From Silene noctiflora (lineage: Eukaryota; Streptophyta; Magnoliopsida; Caryophyllales; Caryophyllaceae), in the NCBI GenBank assembly GCA_009801015.1, contig VHZZ01000059.1, positions 174,514-198,739 on the forward strand: a stretch of 24,226 nucleotides of DNA, given 5' to 3'. Positions 10,401 to 21,000 of the stretch are shown here, piece by piece; position 1 is the first letter of the stretch; each line of letters begins with the position of its first letter. The notes below the pieces were generated by a model. The model was not told the DNA's origin. It was given only the letters and a program-made list of their open reading frames with translations, and did no database searches. A program made the translations under genes and the position numbers.

Positions 10401-10780
10401 AGGAATGTAGTATTGCAGGATAAATTTTTCTTCAATAACTTCTTGTTGGTGACCTGAATTCTCACTATAATACTCACTTTTGCCGTAACAATCTATTTGC
10501 CAATCCACAGACCGCAACACTTCAAGTGTTAAAGAAGGCAGGGCGACCATCAGATCGGTTGGTGAGTCATGAAAATTGCAAGTTTAAGGAGCCGATGGTG
10601 CACGAGTGTGTGCATGTCCACGAGTTAACCGACGAGGCTGGGACTGAAGAAGCAGAGGCAGATGCTGAGTACGATAATGCTCTCAAGGAAGCCATTCAGA
10701 GGGTGCAGCAAGCTGTTACCTCTATTAACGAACTTTTGGAAGAAGTTAGGTATGAAATTGCTGCCCTTGAGTCGGAATGA
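7496..10780 (+). CDS. REX1-B (required for excision 1-B) domain protein, putative DNA repair
   Basis: Exons read as 7496-7659, 9330-9423, 9539-9643 and 10511-10780: 633 bases, 210 residues plus TGA, all in phase with GT-AG introns. The start is ATG 7496 (MDACESLETD), the first ATG in this frame; an upstream in-frame TTG is not a plausible start. The domain begins near residue 35 (LRNFLSLQQRRAVAYAKL), then YQQLCSEITVEFSDCSKQ and QIESEFLKP. It continues with DLARLLRQVQEQEKEKL, TATLQVLKKAGRPSDRLVSH, and a conserved acidic tail EEAEADAEYDNALKEAIQ ending in RYEIAALESE. The protein is helical and coiled-coil-like, with no signal peptide or membrane segment. The family is named after the Chlamydomonas REX1 excision-repair locus; its biochemical activity is not established. 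Identification rests on remembered similarity to plant REX1-B proteins, not a search. A 48-bp in-phase segment at 10135-10182 might be an extra or alternative exon. Intron 1 is long (7660-9329) and repeat-bearing. Confidence 0.82.
7793..7866 (+). mobile_element. SINE 3'-region remnant in intron 1
   Basis: GGGTAAGACTGCGGACATCC followed by CGCGGGCGCTTTGAG and a TTGGG-AAAGTAATGG tail resembles the 3' part of a widespread plant SINE type, as I remember it. A TTGTTGTTG run further on (about 7982-7990) may be its tail. The remnant is diverged and has no clear target duplication. A related stretch lies at about 14196-14300. Confidence 0.45.
8228..8479. repeat. Tandem duplication, 2 x 126 bp, in intron 1
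   Basis: Copies 8228-8353 and 8354-8479 line up at exactly 126 bp and differ at only about two positions inside the unit (ACCGTG/ACCATG and CCATTC/CCGTTC), so the duplication is recent. The 125-residue reverse-strand reading frame over it arises because the period is a multiple of three. It shows no family features. Confidence 0.9.
9675..9813 (-). mobile_element. SINE-like retroposon, reverse orientation, in intron 3
   Basis: An 18-base perfect direct repeat (TCATTATGATTGATTTTC at 9675-9692 and 9796-9813) flanks a 103-bp insert. The insert starts with C and a run of 16 T, which is a poly(A) tail on the minus strand. Minus-strand text includes TAGCTCATCTAGGCTCC, loosely like a Pol III A box. 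The insert is short and probably 5' truncated. The perfect target duplication suggests a fairly recent insertion. Confidence 0.75.
10135..10182 (+). other. Candidate in-phase cassette exon of the REX1-B-like gene
   Basis: This 48-base stretch has a strong pyrimidine tract and AG before it, a GT after it, no stop in frame, and phase 0 at both ends. Inserted between 9643 and 10511 it would add HVRKLSEENKEFIDHL, a charged helical segment. The direct join (KLNL-TATLQ) fits the family as I remember it better, so this may be an alternative or cryptic exon. Confidence 0.35.
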
Positions 10781-12048
10781 ACACCATTTTAAGAATACTG
10801 TTATTAGTTAGAGACTACATTCTGCAGGAAACGCAATATTTCATTTTCTGCTTCAAGTGTACTGGTAGGAAGCATTTATTTCTCTCGTGTAAAAAAGGAC
10901 GGATCTTTCTTTGACTAAAATCCGTATTACATATCTGATTATCGTCCATCATTGTTCTGTTTTCCATTCAGCTGAATTAAGCGAGAAAACTGAGTCTATG
11001 ATTCCACATTCCTCTCTATTATAAGTTTGATAAAGGCTTGATCGGTTGCATTATGTCTGCAAACTGTATTACAAAGTGGACAATTCTGGAAGGGACTTGA
11101 ATGGATATGCAAAGTTTTAATTGCGAATAGAGCAGTAATGTTAATGATAACGTTCAATGACGGTTCTAAATGATGAATTATGCCAACTGGTTCCAAATCA
11201 TTTTTGACGGTTCGATTTGTATCCTCCATTTTATGTTGTTTTAATGAAGATCTGAACATCATGTCCCTATTGATAGGTATTCAGCAAAAATCTTTCCGGA
11301 TTCAGAAGATAGCAAAAAACCGCTGATTTTAAAGATTATTATTTGCGACTTTTAGGTTGGGCCCGGAATAAAATATCTCGAATTCATATTGCAATCACTC
11401 TATGCATTATAACAATAACTCAAGGTGACCGAATTGACATGGTTCGACATACGACAGTAGCAAACGACACAAGTTGCATTTTATTTTCTATGTTGTTTTA
11501 AACGGGATCTGACCATCAGGTAGAACAAAAAAAAAAAAAATCTTTCACGATTTGGATTATCGCCGAAAATCGCTGACATTGAAGGTATTATCCACGATAT
11601 TCGGATCAACTGAGTACCACATGCCATAACTCTGTTGTGGGGGAAGAATTTGATCAAAAGATTAAGAAATGAACAAAATCAACCCAGAAACTTCATAATC
11701 AAAACAGTCTCCTCTAACCACTTCTTACAATAGAGCATACAACAGCTACGTAGTCGATCTAACCCAAACCAAGACCTGTATCCGACATGGAATAACCGTG
11801 CTTCAGCCATCCCCAATTAATGTTAACCTCGGAATTCAAAGAAACAATACAGTTAAGTTACAGCATGAAAAATGCCAATACCGATTGTTGTACATCACAA
11901 AATTAGGCTAAAGATGCAAGTTCAAGAGCACGGTTAGAGACTTCAAGCCAGCATCCGCCAATGTGCAATCAATCACAGAAGGATGTTCGAAAAACATAGT
12001 CGCTTAATTATGTACAGAACCTACACATCTATGCCAATAAACACGTCA
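10781..12048. other. Convergent intergenic spacer (3' flanks of the REX1-B-like and GYRA genes)
   Basis: Holds the presumed 3' UTRs of two genes transcribed toward each other, plus the diverged duplication at about 11234-11610. No reading frame in it has recognisable content, and no polyadenylation site could be assigned firmly. Confidence 0.5.
11234..11610. repeat. Diverged direct duplication, offset about 250-257 bp
   Basis: TGTTGTTTTA followed by a GATCTGAACATCATG / GATCTGACCATCAGG pair occurs at 11234 and 11491. AAAAATCTTT and then CCGCTGATTTTAAAG / TCGCTGACATTGAAG follow at the same order and offset. The copies are old and gapped. It may be a dispersed repeat family that inserted twice or a decayed tandem duplication. 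Confidence 0.6.
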
Positions 12049-15000
12049 TTAAACCACAGCTTTGTCCTTGGCTTCCACAGTGTCAGCCGCATCACTCTCA
12101 GTTTCTTCTGCAGCAATCAATTGCGCTGATTGGATTTTATCAAGATAATCCAGACGCATCAGAATGACCCCCCTAAAAAAGGACAGTGTCAATTTTTTGA
12201 TGATTCGTAAATGTTTGACAGAAATAAGATGCATAAGACAATTAAATGCAGAGATAAGAGAGAATGAAAAACATTTTTTTTCTTTTTTCTCTAGCAGTAG
12301 AGATTAGATTTCGGGGTTCGCCCCTCATTCGAACCCAAAAAAAAAGAGACTGGAGAGATTAAGAACCTGATCAAATCCTTCTAAAAGCATCACATAAGCT
12401 AAGAATACTTCAAAAATGCATACGTACGCATATCACACCAAGATATTGTTAACTCAACTCATGAAATTGCTGAATTAAATCTTCTCAACACTTTTTGATT
12501 CATCAGAATTCGGTTAAAAAAAGATAATTTGGTATTCCCTCCAACAATAGACATGACCCTTTGTGGCTACCCAGAATTAGACCCGTTAAGCACTGACCCA
12601 ACCCAAAAAATCGACCCGACCCAACCCATTATTTTAGGATCAAGACCCAAACGGGTCCAACCCATTGGGCCAAAGGTAAATCAAAATTTTTATTAAATTA
12701 TTAATATTAACATGTTATATTTGAAATAGTAATTAAAAATTATTATTTTAAATACTTGGAATTACAAAAACAATTAAAAAATCAATTTTATAGAATGCTT
12801 CCTTCATTCAAACTCTACTCTACCACTATGCTTTTTCACGTTTACCAACGCGTGTTTTACGCGTTAAATATCGTTAGCTACGTATTTGCAAGAATTATAA
12901 AAGTGATATTTTTAATGTACTCGTAAAGACGAATAAAACAAGATCTCACGTGAATATATTTTCACTTAAGTATTGGGAGAAAGGTGAAATTGAATGTTCA
13001 CTTACAAATGGTGTACAAAATAGAAAGTGGAAAAGTGGAGTTGAATGGAAGAAGCAACTTTTATACTCCTCCTCTACCAGTCAATAGTTTACACTTACTT
13101 TATTTGTCTCTCATAAAATAAAGCAAGTGTAAACCATTCAATGAGACAGACGGAGTAACATTTAATAATAAAATAATTAACAATAAACTTTATTTTTATA
13201 ATTATGCCAGTATAACTAGGGTAAACATTGTATGACTAAAATATTTATTCTACACATGTTTTACTTTTTTAAAATTATTTTTTTTTATTAAAAAATCATT
13301 AAAAAAAGGCGTTAGAAACTATTTTTGGGACCCATATTATGGCCGTAACCCGACCCGTATCCTGTTGTGTGAGAAAGAGTGTCGACATGTGACACAACCT
13401 TAACCAAGTGTCGAAGTAAGAGAATGGATGACATATCACCTTGTTTAATACTTCTACTATATTTAATCAAAACTGAAAGGTGAAAACAACATATAGGAAA
13501 CTGACAATCTCATGTGTTTACCTAGCATAACGGGACTGTATGGAGATATCTTTAACCTTTATCCTGTTGATGGTCCCACTGTGACTGACCAGAATGATTT
13601 GTTCATCACTTTCCCCATCTTCTGTTAACGCGTATAGACAGAGCATTAATAGAATATAAACAGTGTAAATTCAGAAAGAGAGTGAGAATATTGTTCCTTG
13701 TAACATTACCTGACTGTGAAAATCCAACCACAAACACAGCCGCTAGGCGATCTTCTTCTGCAAACTAAAATAGCAAAGGAAATCATTACATGGGAAAAAA
13801 AAATGAGGAAAGCCTCAGCAAAGTCAAAAAAACAATCATGAGTTCCAACTTACCTTGTAGCCGATCAGACCAACTCTGTTCAAGGGTGATAATCGGAACC
13901 TGCTGAGAGGCACACGCTTTCCATGGCCACTCTCAGAGATAAAGAGCAGCCATGGACCTTTCATCCCCTTCTTCCTGCATGACAATGAAATGACGAATGC
14001 TCAGTGATTGCAAACAATATTTGACTGGTTAGAGCGTCGTCAAATTTACAAGGGCACAGTTCCATCAAGTTGTATTTTCATGTCCAATAGAGCTAAAGAC
14101 TCGTTAAAGCCAAATGGCTCAATAAAATAGCTGCACTTCTTTTCCTTGTGAAATTGTAGTCATTCAATGCGCTTTTAACGCAATATTCATTTTGGGTCAT
14201 TTGATAACAGTCTCTTTGTGTTGCTAACGCAAGGATAAGACTGCGTATATCTGGCCCCCCTTAGCCCGGATCATTGAGGCACAGGGGTAGCGTACTCTTA
14301 ATGCCAGCAAGTCAGGAATTAAACAGGCCAGAATCAAATATGCAGAGGAGGCACATTAATAACATTACTAAAGCTTCCAGAATTAATGTTATTATATCAA
14401 GAAATCAGGGAGCTTAATTGTTCACATATTTCCCTATGATACACGTGCAGAGAGAGTGTGTAAGCAGAGCATGCTTCAAAGTTCAAACAAACTAAGTATG
14501 CATTACTCCAAGGACTATAATTCCTCACATTTCTACCAGTTTGAAAAATAAAAATAAAAAATAAAGCACCCTTGTATCCAAATATAATTTAAGAATATTA
14601 CCAAATTCCATGTTCATCTACATCGTTATCCAGATCTCTCCTGACAGATGCAGGTATGACATCCATGCTTGCCATCTTGTCCCCATCTTTAAGTCTCATC
14701 GCCACTTGACCTCTTGTTGATCTTCCTAAAGAGCGGACCTGGAATATTTATAAAGCATGGAAGAAAACAGATAGACATCATGTTTGCTTCATTGTTGTAT
14801 ATGGATTAGAGAAGAAAGATTATTCATTAAAACAAATAAAGATAATCCAAGGATTTGTAAGAGAAAAAACATCATGCACCAATGTTTCACATATTATCAG
14901 ACTTTTGCAATGCTACAAACAGAATCAATGACATTTGTGTTCCCGTCTTCCAGCTTGAGTTAAGCTGAAATTTTACGACATATTCATGTTCACATAATCA

Positions 15001-18000
15001 TTGTGCATTGTGCACAGGCACAAAGGAAATAAACAGACAACATAGTACTTGAGCGTGAGATTTTAGCGACTGGTCCTTCCAAGTTCCATCAGTGGATTTC
15101 TATATGAAATTCAATGCAGTAAATTGAAATTTCAAGTTTGAAAATGATAGGTCTTAGCTATAAAACTAGCAAGGCTAATTTAACAATATTCAAAGGTGCC
15201 ACCAAGTCTACAATCACTTGTTAGTTGTTACAACAAGTCCATTGGCCATTGAGTAAACCACAACTTAGCCAATGGCAAAAATATATTATAAGTGTCACGA
15301 AAAATGATGCAACAAGGCTAAATTTGTGATGAAACACTTACAGTATCACCGGAGCTAAGAATGACGATCCCATTTTGAGAAGCCATAGCAATAAGATCAT
15401 CATCACTGCAACATCTCACCCATTTTAACTCATCTCCAGAAACCTGCCAGATACAATACCCACTAGCACATCACTACAAGCAACAAAGTGAACAGAAAAT
15501 AAGTCTACATGTAAAGGAAAAAACTAACCAACTGTATAGCTATTATCCCTGTCGATCTGATTGATGAGAAGAGGCTCAATGATACTTTCTTAATATATCC
15601 ATTGGCAGTAAGCATTACTAAAAACCGGTCTTCAACAAATTCGCTAACAGGAATAATGGATGTTATTCTTTCACCATCAGATAAGGACAAGATCTGGAAT
15701 TTACAAAGATATTGAATGAGATCATAAATCCTTTTAACAAAGCAGAGGCCGGAAATGTTTTAATAAAACAAAAGATGAGTCAAGTACTTGAATCAGAGGC
15801 GTGCCAGCTGCAGCTCGAGTACATTCTGGAATTTTATATGCACGTGCTGAATATACTATTCCCTTGTCACTGCAAAAAATGTTTTGCATGTCACATCATG
15901 TTTGCAAACAGCTAACTAAAAAGATGTACAGAGCATTGGATGTGCCTAGGTGCAAAGTGAAGAGAGGCACTTGTGGCTGAGGTGTGCCTGTACCTTAGGC
16001 AGCCTAACGAGGAAAATTACTATGCAATATCCATAATTTACTTTTAGTCATGTTATTATAACCTTCCCTTTGTCCAAGCATCTCATAGACTAACTTATTT
16101 ACATGATTGCCCTTATTAAAACCCAAGAACGGTATTTCGCACAATTTGTTTTCAGAAAAATACATGTTAGCAAAAACAGTGTGTTTTATGTAAAAAAGGC
16201 ATGCACCTTGTGACTAATTGCCATGTTTCCCTTGTCACCTCAATGTATCTAGCCCAATTTAAAACTGTGGTCTCAACATTGCCACTGCCATCGTCCAAGC
16301 ACACCTTCACTGCTTGTGCTCTGCACTACTACGACTATCCTTTCTTTCCCCACAAACTTTTAGAGAAAACATAACCATCACCATTCCTCACTAATGAGTA
16401 TTTGCAAAGTGAATCGTGTTACAGTGGATCTGATGGAGTTCTGCTGTTCAATATCGCAGTTGGTGAAACATAGTACAGGATGACAGCTTGCACAACGTAT
16501 AGTGTTTTTGGCACTAGACGATGGTGGTTGACACATGGAGTTATGGGCCATCTATGGAGACCGCAATCTTACGCACAGCTAGATTGTGTGGTTATTATCG
16601 AATAACAGTAATGCCAGATGTGTACGCGGTGGTGGCATGGTTGTGCAAGTGTGATTGCGGTGCACTGGCCTCATGGTGGTGGCATGGTTGTGCAAGTGTG
16701 GTCGTGGTGCGCTTGCCTCATAGGCGGAACAAGTGGAAGGTCTGTCAGAACATGCCAACACAAAGACACACATGATTTAGAATCTTAGGGGTCGTTTGGT
16801 TCAAAACATTGGAATGAATTAGAATGGAGTGTGATACCATACATATATGGAGTAGAACCTCATACTTGGTCATTGTTGTTTGGTTCGATTTTGGAATGGA
16901 TAGAATAAAGTAATGGAGTGGTATGGAGATACAAACTTGGCGGTATAGATGGGTATGGGATTCTAGGAGGTTACTCCAACCAAACACTATAATGGATTGA
17001 ATCCATTCCAATCCATTACAAAAGCTCCAACCTGACACCTCAGTTTTCGAAAGCGCGTCGAGGCAACGAAGTTCCTTGATTAGAAAGTGTAAGGTGCAAG
17101 GCAAGGTGTGTGACTTATAGTCACGAGCTGTGAACCAGAGTGTTCTCATGTAAAGGAAACATCTCTTTGTGCACATAAACTTGAAGTCGAAAGATATGTG
17201 TATACAATGAAGTGAAATGATCAGAAACAAATAAGAAATACCTGAAGTACAGAACATGATCATGGGCACGGCAAACAATGAAGTCAGACATCATGTCATC
17301 GACCCTCATTTTACCAACAGATTTGCCTACTGTACCACGCCCTTGAGCATGGAATGTATTGGGGCTCATTCTCTTAACATAACCTTTTTCACTGACCGCC
17401 TGTCATTTTCAGAGTATCATGTTTCTGAAACAGCACTGAACACTTCATAGAAAAAAAAGAAAGAGAGAAAAAAAAGGTAGAGAAAAAACATGATGGATAA
17501 CTACCAAAATCAGTTCTTCATTGGGAATCACGTCAATGTCCTCAACTTGGCCGGTTTCACTTTCCTCTAACATGGAGCGCCTAGGAGTTGAAAACTTGTT
17601 CTTCAGCTCAATTGCTTCATGTTCAATCAGCTAAAACACGCAATAAGGACAAGTCAGCAACTTTCTTGCGCGCCTAATCGCCTAGTCCACACCCATATAA
17701 CAAATTGGTACAAGAGAAAGTATCAGCATAGTTACATTTACCAAATACAAGGTTCACAGCGAGATCGGGATTTTAGGTTCTACGGATCAAAGCAAAGGTC
17801 ACAAATATTGCCAAAAGCTACAAAAGCTAAATATTCCAAACTGAGGGGGAAAGAACTTTCACACTTAACAGGGCCCACTTATCAACTTATTAAAACAGGG
17901 TACTAGCAAGATTTCTGGTTCCCTTGTTATGTTTCCTCTCTAGTCATCACCTTTTTTCAACTACAGTGTGATAGATGTCAGAGGAAATTTTCTCCGTGAT

Positions 18001-21000
18001 GAGCAACTTGTAGAAAAGACGAACGAAATTCCACGGCATACAGTTTAAGCAAACCCTATACAGATTGCACACATGTCACAGGACTTGCTTACAAAAACTA
18101 CTTCTCAACTACAAATTACACTCATGGATAATCCACTCTCCCTAATAACCCTCTTGTGAGCCTACATAGCCATTAAAATAAACACATCTATGATACCATT
18201 GAAAATATGTTGTCATTATACGTTTCCTGAGATAAAAAGAAAAAACATATGCTGATAACTCGCGTCAAACAGGTATTACTCCTTCAGGTCAACCAAATTC
18301 AAGATTAGAAACCAAAAGAATAAGTCTATTCATTGTACCTGAAGAATACGTTTCTTGCTTGACAGAAGTTCTTCCAGCCTCGAGATTTGTTCCACGAGCA
18401 ATCTGTCCTCATTGAGAAACTTGTTCCTCTGATATAGTCAAGAGGATAAGCTCTTAGTGTTACAGAGACCCAATGCACAAAGTATTGCATTAAAAACATA
18501 GGCCACAATTTGTAGCAAACCTCAAGCATATTGAGCTTCCTCAAATTCATATCCAATATAGCTTCAGCTTGTTTTTGGGACAAACTATACCCTGCAATAA
18601 AAAATAAAAATTTACCAATTTACACATTTTCAAAAAGCCATCGACAATCACTTGAGTCTGGACCTGTCCAGAGCTTACTGAGGTCAAGGTCTACTACACC
18701 AAAGAGACCCTAACCTTCTCTTAACCCTGCGGCCTCATCTGGTGTTCTTTCACCATTAGTTTCTCATGCAACTCAAAAGAAATTTACAATTCAGAGTGTA
18801 CAACACGGTTGAGGTAATAAATAATGCCCCTAATGATCCACAGGTCAAAGATTAACAGCTCATACGCCTATATCCTTTTTCCTAGGCAAACTTATACTTC
18901 CTATTTCCTAACTTTTTCTTTTCACTAATAGTTGCTCCTAAAAATTTGCAAGGCCACTAAAAAAAGACAAAACGGCGTTTAGAATTTCAGGATATAATGT
19001 ATGGTTCAATTGGGCATTCAACCAATGAAGTTTCAAAAGGTATGCCATTCACAGTTTCACACATTGCTTATCCAAAGATAAGCATATGAGTGCAATAAGC
19101 ACCCTCCTAAGAGTCCTAACACATAGCCCCAACTCCTAAAACATAGCCCCAACCCTAAGCAAGCTATGGCCAGGCACATTAAAAACATTGCCATAGATGA
19201 ACCTCAGATCTTACTTTCCATTAGGTCTGCTGACGCCATTGCATTGCTAGATGCTTTCCTGATCACTTGTATTACGTCATCCAGATTAACAAGCCCCGTA
19301 ATGATCCCCTGGTATAAGCATAGGAAGAAACAAATTAGAAAGAAATTACAATACAAACACAAAAATCATAGAAAGTATTCCAACACAACTCAACCTCAAC
19401 TATATGCCTCCTATCCTTTGCATGTGAAAGCTTATATCGAGTCCGCCTTTCAATCACTGAGCACCTGAAGTCAAGAAATGCCTGCAAGACCAGAGTAAAC
19501 GAAAGCATTACATATCAACAGGAATAGCTAAAAACATTTATCAGATATCACACCGAGCAACACTTTACAAAAAGTATATGACTATAATGTTATGCATCTA
19601 AAAGAAAAGATCTCCTGACCAGCACCCATGATTAACCTTTGATATTGTTTGTTGACATGGACAAAGTAATTTTTTTCCAAAATTGAGGGGCATAGCTCCA
19701 TAATGTGAATCACATACCAATTTGAAGTAGCTAATGTAAATAAACTTGTACAAAATATTTGTGTTACTTTCGAGAGTTAAAAAGCAGCGGACAATAATGG
19801 GTATGGAACTCGGATTAGTTAATCTGAGTTTATGTTTTGAGAATGAATTATAACTAAAGAGAAGAAAACTAGACTCTTAGAAAAAGTAGAATTATGCTAA
19901 CTGCATATAAGGTATCCGTTATATGCTCCAGAGACTAAAATAATGTGAAATCACTCACGAATTGCGTAGCATACAAATCATCAATTAACATTTCATTCTC
20001 ACGGATGGTTCTGCACCCTTGCTTCTTGGAACTATTTTTTCCTCTGATCCTCTCCACTTAACCGCTTAGGACCCAAGTCCCAAGAATAGTCACTGGAAAC
20101 TTAAAACCATAATCTGACTCCTTCAATTTCAATGACGTTAATATATTAGATAGATCCAAAGATATAATCCAAAATCCAGTTGAAAAGACCCATCGCCAGA
20201 GCATAACAATTCTCCTTTTTAACCCATAGTTAACTCTAAGCTTTTATATGAACAATCCAAACCCCATGAAAGACCAGCACTACTATGGTTAAAGTAAATA
20301 TTCGAGTTCAGAATCTGGCAGCATCAACCTCCTTTTGTGGCTCCCTTTATGCCAAGAAAAAAGATACAACCATATCCATCAATAGATTACCCCTTGAGTC
20401 ATTTGATAGCAAAAACCTAAAGAACCCTTTTCAACTTCCCAATTTCAGTTCTTTTACATGGCCAAGGATCCTACGGGTAAAATCAGATATCGCGCCATAC
20501 GCCCATACCCACTTAGATGTAGAAGGTGTGGGACTGTGGGTAGTGTTTTAGCGGATGGTGGAGCGAGTGCAGATGTCAAATATTGCATCCGCTAACAGCA
20601 AATATTGCACATTCTCAGACCCAGAAAAGCAGATTTTACCTGAAGTATCTCTTTCAAGCCCATCAGTTTTGGTTTCCCGTTAAGGATCCTGTGAATATGA
20701 TGACACCAACAAAAAAAACTGAACCTTAGGAAGAAAGAATTCTCTATTGAAACGGCATCCCCAATAGAAACAGAATGGAGTAAAACAAAATAACTCCTTG
20801 AGAACAGGAATAAAAACAGAACTCACCCGATCATGTTGCAGCTAAAGCCTGACTGAAGAGCAGTATAACGGTAAAGATTATTTAAAACAACTTCTGGTTG
20901 TGCTCCACGTCTTAACTGGAATTATGAAATAAGCCAATACAACTTTAGTACTAAGCGAGCAACCAAGAAATCCATTTTGCTAACCCACAGAATAAAACAA

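Noticed and set aside
12314-12336. GGTTCG-containing stem as a tRNA T-arm
   Set aside because: No acceptor, D or anticodon arms surround it; at most a SINE scrap.
16745-17278. 177-codon reverse frame, the longest in the window
   Set aside because: It runs mostly through intron and MITE-like DNA; only its first 37 bases (17242-17278) overlap a GYRA exon, and in a different frame from the exon's coding frame.
20285-20551. 88-codon plus-strand frame in a GYRA intron
   Set aside because: No conserved features; it lies within a 1.16-kb intron antisense to GYRA.
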